NCBI RefSeq assembly: GCF_048595755.1
Contig: NZ_CP184360.1
Coordinates: forward strand, 2,108,001 to 2,172,000
Origin: Luteococcus sp048595755
GTDB lineage: Bacteria; Actinomycetota; Actinomycetes; Propionibacteriales; Propionibacteriaceae
Length of the DNA stretch: 64,000 bases
Direction of reading: 5' to 3'
The position numbers and the translations under genes were made by a program. The stretch's first letter is position 1, and each line of letters begins with the position of its first letter. The notes beneath the pieces are model-generated. The model was not told the DNA's origin and did no database searches. It saw only the letters and a program-made list of their open reading frames with translations. Below, one piece after another: positions 15,174-22,174 of this stretch.

Positions 15174-17519
15174 ATGCCCCGTCCCACTCCGCATGGCCGC
15201 AAGGCCGCAAAGACCCCCGGTTTCAAGCCCGCCGGGAAGAAGGGCCCCAAGAACTTCAAGGCCGATGGCACCCCCAAGAATCGCTGGAGCGCCGACAAGC
15301 GCGCCGCGATGGGCCATGGCCCCCGCAAGCCGTGGGAGCAGCGCGACGACCGCGGCCCCCGCGGCAACGACCGCGACTCGCGCCCCCGTCGCGACGACTT
15401 CCGCTCCGACTCGACCCGCACCGATTCGCCCCGCACCGCCGATGCCCGCGGGCGTCGCTTCGAGCGTTTCGATGCTCGCGAGGTGAATCGTGACGAGCGT
15501 CCCCGCGAGGCAGGCTTCGGCGGCCGCGCCCCGCGCCCGGTCGATCGTGGCCAGTTCGACCGCTCCGAGCGTCGCGGTGGCGACCGTTTCGATCGTCGCG
15601 ATCGCAATGAGCGCTTCGAGCGCGGTGACCGCAATGAGCGCTTTGATCGCAATGAGCGCGGTGGCGATCGCTTCGAGCGTCGCGACGACCGTGGCGAGCG
15701 CGGCCCCCGCAAGGAGTACCGTCCCGCCCGTCAGTTCGACGCCGCACCGCGCCCCAAGTGGGAGCCCCGCGTCGACCGCAAGCCGTGGGAACGCCCCGAG
15801 CGCCCCGCCCGCGACGAGCGTTCCCGTGGCTACGGCCGCGACGATCGCCTGCCCGCCGACGAGCGGACCTGGCGTGATGAGCGTCCCGCCCCCAAGCGCG
15901 ACGAGCGGGGCGAGCGCCGATCCTTCGACCGACGCGATGATCGCGGTGGCCGTCCCTCCTTCAAGCGCGATGACCGCGGTGGTCGCCCGTCCTTCAACCG
16001 TGAGGACCGCCCCGCGCGTCACTCCTTCGACCGTCGCGAGGACCGTCCCGCCAGCGAGGACCTTGACCAGATGAGCTGGGAGGCCACCGACCTCGGCGAG
16101 GTCGACGACTCCGCCGTGGTGGCCACCGAGGGCTTCGCCGCCCTGGGCGTTCCCAGCAAGCTGGTGGCAGCGTTGGACAAGCAGGGGATCACCAGTCCCT
16201 TCCCGATCCAGCAGGCCACCATCCCCGACGCGATCGCCGGGCGTGACGTGCTGGGCCGCGGGCAGACCGGTTCGGGCAAGACCCTGGGCTTCGGCCTGCC
16301 GATGCTGACCCGTATCGCCGAGGCCGAATCCACCGGTGGCGCCCCGCGCGGCCTGGTGCTGGTTCCCACCCGTGAGCTGGCGCTGCAGTGCGCCGACGTG
16401 CTGGCGCCGCTGGCCAAGACCCTGCGTCTTGACCTGACGCTGATCGCCGGCGGCATGGGCTACGGCCCGCAGCTGCGCGCCTTCGATCGTGGCGTCGACG
16501 TCGTCGTGGCCACCCCCGGCCGCCTGATCGACCTGCTCGAGCAGGGTGCCGTCGACCTCTCGCAGGTGCTGGTGACCGTGCTCGACGAGGCCGACCACAT
16601 GGCCGACCTGGGCTTCATGCCCGCCGTCACCACGCTGATGGACACCGTGCCGGCAGACGGTCAGCGCCTGTTGTTCAGCGCCACGCTCGACCATGCCGTC
16701 GATCGCATCGTGAAGAAGTACCTGCACGATCCGGTCACCCACGAGGTGGACACCGACCGCGCGTCGGTGAGCACCATGGAGCACGTGCTGCTGCAGGTGC
16801 TGCCGCACGACAAGAACGGCATCACCGCCGAGATCGCCAACCGCGAGGGTCGTTCGGTGCTGTTCTGCCGCACCCAGATGGGCACCAACCGCGTCGCCGA
16901 GCAGCTGCGTGCTGCCGGTGTGATGGCCGGTGCGCTGCACGGCGGCCTCACCCAGGGCGCCCGTACCCGCATCCTGGCGGCCTTCAAGGAGGGCACCGTG
17001 CCCGTCCTGGTGGCCACCGACGTCGCGGCCCGCGGCATCCACGTCGACGACGTGACCCTGGTGCTCGAGATCGACCCGCCGATGAACCACAAGGACTACC
17101 TGCACCGTGCCGGGCGCACCGCCCGCGCCGGCCAGAAGGGCGTCGTGGCCTCGATCGTGCTGCCGCACCAGCGCAAGATGATGGCGCGCCTGACCGGCCA
17201 GGCCGGCGTCAAGGTGCAGCCCGTCGCGGTGCGCCCCGGCGACGAGGAGCTCGCCAACCTGACCGGAGCTCGTCCGGTGGACGGCATGCCGATCGAGGAG
17301 GCCGAGTACGAGCGTCTGATCGCGCCCAAGCGTGGCGGCGGCCGCGGCCCCCGTCAGGGTGGTGGCCGTGGTGGCTTCGGTGGTGGCCGTGGTGGCTACC
17401 GCGGCCAGGGCGGTGGCGGACGTCGCTTTGGTGGCGACCGTGACCGTGGCGGACGTGGTGGCTTCGACCGTGACCGTGGTGGCCGCGGCAACAACGAGGG
17501 GTGGCGTCGCGATCGCTGA
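15174..17519 (+). CDS. DEAD-box ATP-dependent RNA helicase with long basic tails
   Basis: The helicase core (about residues 300-690) shows every motif: Q motif FPIQQ, GQTGSGKT, PTRELALQ, TPGR, DEAD (LDEADHM), SAT and HRAGRTARAG. It unwinds RNA duplexes, probably in ribosome assembly or mRNA decay. The core is preceded by about 290 disordered residues rich in Arg, Asp, Glu and Gly, with repeated NERFDR/RDDRG units, and followed by an RGG-rich tail (GGRGGYRGQGGGGRRFG). Such tails bind RNA and favour condensates. The start is uncertain: in-frame ATG codons at 15066 and 15150 and a GTG at 15162 precede the ATG at 15174. 15174 gives MPRPTPHGRKA, which looks natural. Confidence 0.92.
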   Translation: MPRPTPHGRKAAKTPGFKPAGKKGPKNFKADGTPKNRWSADKRAAMGHGPRKPWEQRDDRGPRGNDRDSRPRRDDFRSDSTRTDSPRTADARGRRFERFDAREVNRDERPREAGFGGRAPRPVDRGQFDRSERRGGDRFDRRDRNERFERGDRNERFDRNERGGDRFERRDDRGERGPRKEYRPARQFDAAPRPKWEPRVDRKPWERPERPARDERSRGYGRDDRLPADERTWRDERPAPKRDERGERRSFDRRDDRGGRPSFKRDDRGGRPSFNREDRPARHSFDRREDRPASEDLDQMSWEATDLGEVDDSAVVATEGFAALGVPSKLVAALDKQGITSPFPIQQATIPDAIAGRDVLGRGQTGSGKTLGFGLPMLTRIAEAESTGGAPRGLVLVPTRELALQCADVLAPLAKTLRLDLTLIAGGMGYGPQLRAFDRGVDVVVATPGRLIDLLEQGAVDLSQVLVTVLDEADHMADLGFMPAVTTLMDTVPADGQRLLFSATLDHAVDRIVKKYLHDPVTHEVDTDRASVSTMEHVLLQVLPHDKNGITAEIANREGRSVLFCRTQMGTNRVAEQLRAAGVMAGALHGGLTQGARTRILAAFKEGTVPVLVATDVAARGIHVDDVTLVLEIDPPMNHKDYLHRAGRTARAGQKGVVASIVLPHQRKMMARLTGQAGVKVQPVAVRPGDEELANLTGARPVDGMPIEEAEYERLIAPKRGGGRGPRQGGGRGGFGGGRGGYRGQGGGGRRFGGDRDRGGRGGFDRDRGGRGNNEGWRRDR

Positions 17520-17549
17520 GCAAGATCGAGACCAGCCTGAGCACGCGCG

Positions 17550-17555
17550 TAGAGT
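17550..17555 (+). promoter_or_regulatory. -10 box of the t6A operon
   Basis: TAGAGT lies 8 nt before the GTG at 17564, identical in sequence and spacing to the glmM box, and supports a leaderless start there. Confidence 0.55.
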
Positions 17556-17563
17556 TGGACGAC

Positions 17564-18496
17564 GTGAACAATTCTGACCAGGTTGACCTGCGCATCGCCG
17601 AGGTGGCTGACGCCCCGGCGATGCTGCACGTCATCCATGCAGCCTTCGGGGCCCGGCCGGCGGTCGATCCGCCGGCCGCCGCCCTGGACGAGACGGTGGA
17701 GAGCATCCAGCGGCGGCTCGCGATGGCCCCAGGCGTCATCGCCGAGGTCGACGGTGAGATCGTCGGCTGCCTGCTGACCAGCATCCACGGGGTGACCGGT
17801 GGCCTGCACCGCGTCAGCGTCCTGCCCGGCCGACGCACTCGCGGCGTGGCCGCGCAGATGGTGCGCGGCGCCGGCGAGGTGCTGGCCGAGCTCGGCGCGC
17901 ACCGCGTCGAACTGTTGTGCCGCAAGGAATTCCCCGAGACCCTCAAGTGGTGGACCGATCACGGGTTCCGGGTGCTTCGGCCCGCCTCGCTGGGGCAGGT
18001 CATGGGCATCGAACTGCCTGCCCGGGTGGAGGTGCCCACCGGGGAGGCCATGCGTGAGCTCGGCCATCGCCTCGCCGAGCTGCTGCAGGCCGGCGACGTG
18101 GTGGTGGCCTCGGGAGACCTGGGGGCCGGCAAGACGACCCTGACGCAGGGCATCGGCGCCGGCCTCGACGTCGAGGGGCCGGTGATCTCGCCCACCTTCG
18201 TGCTCAGCCGCGTCCACGCCTCCCGCAGTGGGGGACCGGCCCTGGTGCACGTCGACGCCTACCGACTGGGGTCGGAGGCCGAACTGTTCGACCTGGACCT
18301 CGACCTGACGCTGCCGGAATCGGTGACCCTGGTGGAATGGGGCGCCGGGCTGGCCGAGGGTCTGGCCGACTCGGTGCTGCAGATCGACATCACTCGCAGC
18401 TCGGACCCCGATGACGAGACTCGTGTCGTCCACCTGATGGGCTTCGGCCCGCGCTGGTACGAGGTCGACCTGCACCAGCTCGGAAAGGACAACTGA
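17564..18496 (+). CDS. tsaE: GNAT acetyltransferase-TsaE fusion protein
   Basis: Two domains are fused in 310 residues. Residues about 5-155 are a GNAT N-acetyltransferase (VDGEIVGCLLTSIHGV, then HRVSVLPGRRTRGVAAQMV as the acetyl-CoA loop). Residues about 160-310 are TsaE, the ATPase of the tRNA t6A37 threonylcarbamoyl complex, with Walker A SGDLGAGKTTLTQGIGAGL, SPTFVLSRVH and LVEWGAGL. TsaE alone is normally about 150 residues. The GNAT substrate is unknown; RimI, a second GNAT, is two genes downstream. The stop overlaps the tsaB ATG (TGATG). The start at 17564 rests on the -10 box; the frame is open upstream to 17501. Confidence 0.88.
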   Translation: MNNSDQVDLRIAEVADAPAMLHVIHAAFGARPAVDPPAAALDETVESIQRRLAMAPGVIAEVDGEIVGCLLTSIHGVTGGLHRVSVLPGRRTRGVAAQMVRGAGEVLAELGAHRVELLCRKEFPETLKWWTDHGFRVLRPASLGQVMGIELPARVEVPTGEAMRELGHRLAELLQAGDVVVASGDLGAGKTTLTQGIGAGLDVEGPVISPTFVLSRVHASRSGGPALVHVDAYRLGSEAELFDLDLDLTLPESVTLVEWGAGLAEGLADSVLQIDITRSSDPDDETRVVHLMGFGPRWYEVDLHQLGKDN

Positions 18497-19308
18497 TGAG
18501 TGTTGACGATGTGACCTCGACAGGTTCGGCCACCGGAGTCGCAACCACGGCCCCCGGAGCCGCAACCACGGCCCCCGGAGCCGCAACCACGATCCCCGAG
18601 CTTGTCGAGGGGTGGACCCTCGCGATCGACACCTCCACCGACATCTGCATGGCGCTGGCCCACGACGGCCGGGTGGTGGCCCAGGAACTGATCGCCGATC
18701 GCCGGGGTCATGCCGAGAAGCTGATGCCGGCCATCGTCGAGCTGTGCGCCCGAGCGGGGATCGCCCTGCACGAGGTGGACGAGGTGGCCGTCGGGCTCGG
18801 CCCGGGGCCCTTCACCGGGCTTCGCGTCGGCATCGTGACGGCGCACACCATCGCTTCGCTGGCCGGCACCACGATGCATGGGGTCTGCAGCCTGGACGTC
18901 GTGGCCCACCAGTGGGTTGCGGCCGGGGGTGCCCCCAAGGACGGTTTCGTCATCGCCTCGGATGCGCGCCGCAAGGAGCTCTACTGGGCTCGCTACGATG
19001 CCACCGGCGCCCGCGTCGACGGCCCTCACGTCGGGGCTCCGGGCGACCTGCCCCAGGGGCTTCCCGTGGCGGGCCCGGGCCGCAATGCCTACCCCGAGGT
19101 CTTCGTCGACGACGGTCCCGAACAGCTGGATGCGGGAGTGCTTGCCACCAGGTGGCGTGAGCTCCCCGACGCCGGTAGCGACGCGATGTACCTGCGCAAG
19201 CCCGATGCCGTTGCGCCCACCACGCGCAAGTCGACGCTGCTCTCGAGCAACGGCAAGCGCCTCACCCTGAAGCCACTGACCGGTGGCGACGATCGGGTGG
19301 GCGCATGA
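18496..19308 (+). CDS. tsaB: TsaB, t6A complex subunit, with repeat-derived N-terminus
   Basis: TsaB is the inactive ASKHA-fold partner of TsaD and scaffolds the t6A37 complex. The family begins about residue 39 (WTLAIDTSTD), and GLGPGPFTGLRVGIVTAHTI is the typical core motif. Length is 270 against about 220-240 for most relatives. The excess is at the N-terminus: residues 8-38 are encoded by a 96-bp inverted-repeat element containing three 21-bp tandem repeats (TTAPGAA units). It is in frame and apparently translated from the ATG at 18496, which overlaps the tsaE stop. A start after the element is not obvious, because no ATG or GTG with a good ribosome-binding site precedes WTLAI. Confidence 0.93.
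   Translation: MSVDDVTSTGSATGVATTAPGAATTAPGAATTIPELVEGWTLAIDTSTDICMALAHDGRVVAQELIADRRGHAEKLMPAIVELCARAGIALHEVDEVAVGLGPGPFTGLRVGIVTAHTIASLAGTTMHGVCSLDVVAHQWVAAGGAPKDGFVIASDARRKELYWARYDATGARVDGPHVGAPGDLPQGLPVAGPGRNAYPEVFVDDGPEQLDAGVLATRWRELPDAGSDAMYLRKPDAVAPTTRKSTLLSSNGKRLTLKPLTGGDDRVGA
18515..18610 (+). repeat. 96-bp inverted-repeat element inside tsaB
   Basis: The left end CCTCGACAGGTTCGG (18515-18529) and right end CCGAGCTTGTCGAGG (18596-18610) are inverted copies of the repeat dispersed elsewhere in the window, with two mismatches between them. The 96-bp length equals 32 codons, so the reading frame is preserved. The 66 bp between the ends hold three copies of a 21-bp unit. Confidence 0.85.
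18533..18595 (+). repeat. three 21-bp tandem repeats within the tsaB element
   Basis: Units start at 18533, 18554 and 18575 with the core CCGGAGCCGCAACCACG; the first and last differ from the middle one by one or two bases. They end exactly where the right inverted-repeat arm begins. Confidence 0.9.
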
Positions 19309-19787
19309 TCTTCGGAGCGGCACGAGAAGCCGACGTGGACGCGATCATGGAGATGGAGACCGGCGCCTTCCACCCGTGGGAGCGCTGGGGGCGCCAGTCC
19401 TGGTTGGACGAGCTCAAGGCCGATGACCGCTTCGTCATCACCGCGCGCGACGCCGACGACCGAGTGATGGGTGCCGCCACCTTCCAGTGCGTCAGTGACG
19501 ATGCCGACCTGCACCGGATCATGGTGGCCCGGGAACATCGCGGCGAAGGTGCTGCCAAGCACATGATGCGCGCGGGCATGGAATGGGCGGCCGCCGTCGG
19601 GGCCCGACGCATGCTGCTGGAGGTCCGCGAGGACAACGACGCGGCGATCGCGCTGTACGAGACCTTCGACTTCGAGCCGGTCTCGCGTCGTGAGAACTAC
19701 TACGGGCAGGGAGTGCACGCCATCCTGATGGCCGCTCCTCTTGCCGCACAGCGCCCCCAGGGGCTGAGTGATGATGGGTTGGACTGA
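19305..19787 (+). CDS. rimI: ribosomal-protein-alanine N-acetyltransferase
   Basis: RimI acetylates the N-terminal alanine of ribosomal protein S18 and, in some actinobacteria, other proteins. The 160-residue GNAT fold is complete, with the acetyl-CoA loop IMVAREHRGEGAAKHMMRAG, the acidic strand MLLEVREDNDAAIALYETF and FEPVSRRENYY, which is the typical RimI ending (GFxxxGxRxxYY). The ATG overlaps the tsaB stop (ATGA), and the stop overlaps the tsaD start. Its location inside the t6A operon is conserved in many actinobacteria. Confidence 0.93.
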   Translation: MIFGAAREADVDAIMEMETGAFHPWERWGRQSWLDELKADDRFVITARDADDRVMGAATFQCVSDDADLHRIMVAREHRGEGAAKHMMRAGMEWAAAVGARRMLLEVREDNDAAIALYETFDFEPVSRRENYYGQGVHAILMAAPLAAQRPQGLSDDGLD

Positions 19788-20830
19788 TGAGTGAACCGCT
19801 GATCCTGGGCATCGAGAGCTCCTGCGACGAGACCGGCGTCGGAATCGTCCGGGGCAATGAGCTGTTGGCCAATGAGGTGGCCAGCTCGGTGGAGCAGCAC
19901 GTCCGTTTCGGGGGCGTGGTTCCGGAGGTGGCCTCGCGGGCGCACCTGGAAGCCATGGTGCCGGCGCTGGAGCGTGCCCTGGCCACCGCCGACGTCGACC
20001 TGTCCGAACTGGACGGCATCGCCGTCACCGCGGGCCCCGGCCTGATGGGCGCCTTGGTGGTTGGGCTGTCGTCGGCCAAGGCGCTGGCCGCCTTGACCAA
20101 CAAGCCGCTCTACGGCCTGAACCACCTGGCCGGTCACGTCGCCGTCGACCTGCTGGACCACGGCCCGCTGCCGACGCCCGCCGGCGCGCTGCTGGTCTCC
20201 GGCGGCCACACCGAGCTGCTGGTGGTCAACGACATCGCCACCGACATCGTGCAGGTGGGCGGGACCATCGACGACGCCGCGGGGGAGGCCTATGACAAGG
20301 TGGCCCGCGTGCTGGGGCTGCCCTACCCGGGCGGCCCGGTGATCGACAAGGCCGCCCAGCTGGGCGACCCGAAGGCGATCCGCTTCCCGCGGGGCCTGAC
20401 CACGAAGAAGGACCTGGAGAAGCACCGCTTCGACTACTCCTTCAGCGGGCTGAAGACGGCCGTCTCACGGTGGGTGGAGGCCAGGGAGCGCGACGGTCTG
20501 GACGTCCCGCTGAACGACGTCGCCGCGAGCTTCCAGGAGGCGGTCTGCGACGTGCTGACCGCCAAGGCCGTCGACCTGTGCGAGCACCACGGGTTGAAGC
20601 ACTTCCTGATCGGTGGTGGCGTGGCCGCGAACTCCCGGCTGCGGACGCTGTTGGAGGAGCGCATGGCGGCCGCCGGCGTCGAGCTGCGTCGCCCCCGTCC
20701 GGGCCTGTGCACGGACAACGGTGCGATGATCGCCGTGCTGGGCTCCGAGGTCATCAAGAAGGGTGGCAAGCCGTCGAGCATGGACATCGGCGCCAACTCC
20801 GGCCTGCCGATCTCCACGATCCTCGTCTGA
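19787..20830 (+). CDS. tsaD: tRNA N6-adenosine threonylcarbamoyltransferase
   Basis: TsaD transfers threonylcarbamoyl from TC-AMP to A37 of ANN-decoding tRNAs. The 347-residue ASKHA protein begins LILGIESSCDETGVGIV. The metal-binding HLAGHVAVD motif is near residue 115, VSGGHTELLVV follows, and FSGLKTAV and GGGVAANSRLR are in place. It completes the operon tsaE-tsaB-rimI-tsaD; the fourth t6A protein, TsaC, is not in the window. The start overlaps the rimI stop by one base. A 75-bp inverted-repeat element and a perfect palindrome follow. Confidence 0.97.
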   Translation: MSEPLILGIESSCDETGVGIVRGNELLANEVASSVEQHVRFGGVVPEVASRAHLEAMVPALERALATADVDLSELDGIAVTAGPGLMGALVVGLSSAKALAALTNKPLYGLNHLAGHVAVDLLDHGPLPTPAGALLVSGGHTELLVVNDIATDIVQVGGTIDDAAGEAYDKVARVLGLPYPGGPVIDKAAQLGDPKAIRFPRGLTTKKDLEKHRFDYSFSGLKTAVSRWVEARERDGLDVPLNDVAASFQEAVCDVLTAKAVDLCEHHGLKHFLIGGGVAANSRLRTLLEERMAAAGVELRRPRPGLCTDNGAMIAVLGSEVIKKGGKPSSMDIGANSGLPISTILV

Positions 20831-20832
20831 GC

Positions 20833-20907
20833 CCTCGACAGGCTCGGGCAACGATTGGGGTGGCCACAGGGCGGTCCTCGTTTTCCCGGCGGCCGAGCCT
20901 GTCGAGG
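20833..20907. repeat. 75-bp inverted-repeat element after tsaD
   Basis: Perfect 15-bp terminal inverted repeats CCTCGACAGGCTCGG (20833-20847) and CCGAGCCTGTCGAGG (20893-20907) flank 45 bp of unrelated sequence. The left arm starts 2 nt after the tsaD stop. Confidence 0.9.
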
Positions 20908-20924
20908 CCTCGCGGCAACCAATT

Positions 20925-20956
20925 CCGCGGGTGTGTATGCGCATACACACCCGCGG
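20925..20956. terminator. perfect 32-bp palindrome, probable bidirectional terminator
   Basis: CCGCGGGTGTGTATGC (20925-20940) is followed with no spacer by its exact complement (20941-20956), then TCTTTCTTTCC. It lies between converging tsaD and the membrane protein gene. Confidence 0.7.
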
Positions 20957-20969
20957 TCTTTCTTTCCCC

Positions 20970-21686
20970 TCAGCGGTGGGCGAGCCAGCGGAAGAAGAGC
21001 AGGGCGCCGGGGCCCCAGAGGGGACTGACGGCCAGCAGCCACCACCAGAAGGCGGGCAATGCGTTCGGGGTCTGCCCGGTGCGGGGGTCGATCATCCGGT
21101 CCCGGGTCCAGAGACAGGCACCTACCGTCGCGATCAGGAGCAGTGAGAGACAGACCAGCCAGAGCAGCCATACCGGGGCGTGGAATGCGGTCGTCGTCCA
21201 CGAGCGCATTGCGAAGGAGAACTGCTGCCAGCCCATGAAGACGACCATGAAGAGCAGGAATCCTTGCCAGAGCTGGGACTGCATACGGCGCTGGGCCACC
21301 GCGATGCCCACCATGGCGAGCAGGCCGGTAGGCACCAGTGCCAGCGAGCCCCAGGCGATACCGAGTGCTTCCCGCATTGGCATCAAGGGGAGGAAGCCGG
21401 CCATGTACAGGCCGATGCAGCCCAGCGCCAGAGCCCCATAGGTCAGGGTGACGGCGCGAGCACTGCGTCGTTTGGCAGTCAGTTCGGCGGCGTAGGCAAC
21501 GGGATTCCCGAAGGCTGCGGTCAGTCCGTCGCCCGTTTCCTGCAGATGGGCCTCGATGGTGGCCCACGCCTCACCCATCTGGTGTCCGGAGGCCCCGCGC
21601 AGCCGCATCTCCTCCAGGAACACGCTCCGCCACCGCTCGACATCCTCCGTCCGGCTGTTCCAGACGATGCCCTTCTTCATGGCCAT
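20970..21686 (-). CDS. membrane protein with HAAS/DUF1700-like signalling domain
   Basis: The 238-residue product has a soluble N-terminal helical region of about 75 residues (VERWRSVFLEEMRLRGASG, then VAYAAELTAKRRSARA) and then about five or six membrane helices, for example LTYGALALGCIGLYMAGFL and LALVPTGLLAMVGIAVA. The layout of a helical HAAS-type domain joined to a membrane part, directly after a PadR regulator, is common in Gram-positive bacteria, where the membrane protein may sense or extrude a compound. The start lies 1 nt after the PadR stop, so the pair forms an operon. The specific function is unknown. Confidence 0.72.
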   Translation of the reverse strand: MAMKKGIVWNSRTEDVERWRSVFLEEMRLRGASGHQMGEAWATIEAHLQETGDGLTAAFGNPVAYAAELTAKRRSARAVTLTYGALALGCIGLYMAGFLPLMPMREALGIAWGSLALVPTGLLAMVGIAVAQRRMQSQLWQGFLLFMVVFMGWQQFSFAMRSWTTTAFHAPVWLLWLVCLSLLLIATVGACLWTRDRMIDPRTGQTPNALPAFWWWLLAVSPLWGPGALLFFRWLAHR

Positions 21687-21687
21687 G

Positions 21688-22026
21688 TCACTGTCCTTCC
21701 GCGCCGCAGATGAAGCTGTGGGTGAGCCGGCTGAAGCGGTCCCAGCGGGCCGCCTCGTCGGCCAGGTATTGCTCGCCGGTGAGTGTCAGACGGAAGTACT
21801 TGCGGCCGGGGCCTCGGGAACCCATCTGCCATTTGGTCTCGACGCGGCCGGCCTCCTCGAGGCGGGCGAGCAGGGGATACAGGGTGCCGCCCTTCACGGT
21901 GCCCAGGCCGATCTCCTCCAGGCGCGTCGCGATGGCATAGCCGTAGGTGGGGCCCTCGGACAGGATGCGCAGCACGGAGAGCTCCAGCACTCCGCGCAGC
22001 CATTCCGTCGGCCATCCCTCGTCCAT
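21688..22026 (-). CDS. PadR family transcriptional regulator
   Basis: This 112-residue winged-helix protein has the PadR pattern: LRGVLELSVLRILSEGPTYG, then GTVKGGTLYPLLARLEEAGR as recognition helix and wing. It probably represses its own operon and senses an unknown ligand. On the minus strand TACTGT lies 7 nt before the ATG, without a Shine-Dalgarno sequence, and that box is inside a TAGACAG-N5-CTATCTA inverted repeat, a good candidate autoregulatory operator. It is co-transcribed with the membrane protein gene and diverges from a histidine kinase gene. Confidence 0.9.
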   Translation of the reverse strand: MDEGWPTEWLRGVLELSVLRILSEGPTYGYAIATRLEEIGLGTVKGGTLYPLLARLEEAGRVETKWQMGSRGPGRKYFRLTLTGEQYLADEAARWDRFSRLTHSFICGAEGQ

Positions 22027-22030
22027 GGAA

Positions 22031-22049
22031 TAGACAGTACGCCTATCTA
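22031..22049. promoter_or_regulatory. candidate PadR operator
   Basis: TAGACAG and CTATCTA are inverted with one mismatch around TACGC, overlapping the -10 box of the padR operon. Confidence 0.5.
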
Positions 22050-22053
22050 GTCA

Positions 22054-22088
22054 GGCGCGCTACACAAATTGGCGCGCTACCCAAAATT
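22054..22088 (+). repeat. direct repeat between padR and the kinase gene
   Basis: GGCGCGCTACACAAATT (22054-22070) is followed at once by GGCGCGCTACCCAAAATT (22071-22088). Tandem 17-18 bp sites in a divergent promoter region are candidate response-regulator binding sites. Confidence 0.55.
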
Positions 22089-22174
22089 CTTCGTGACGTG
22101 TGGGCCTTCCCCCGAAAGTCGTACCCAGGATTCCTGCCCCCGCGCGACGCGCGTCGAACCCCACAAGGGCAAGG

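Noticed and set aside
14964..17168. Long open frame of 734 codons on the minus strand opposite the helicase
   Set aside because: The predicted protein is rich in Gly, Ala, His and Val with no domain pattern, as expected for the antisense of a high-GC gene; the plus-strand helicase motifs are complete.
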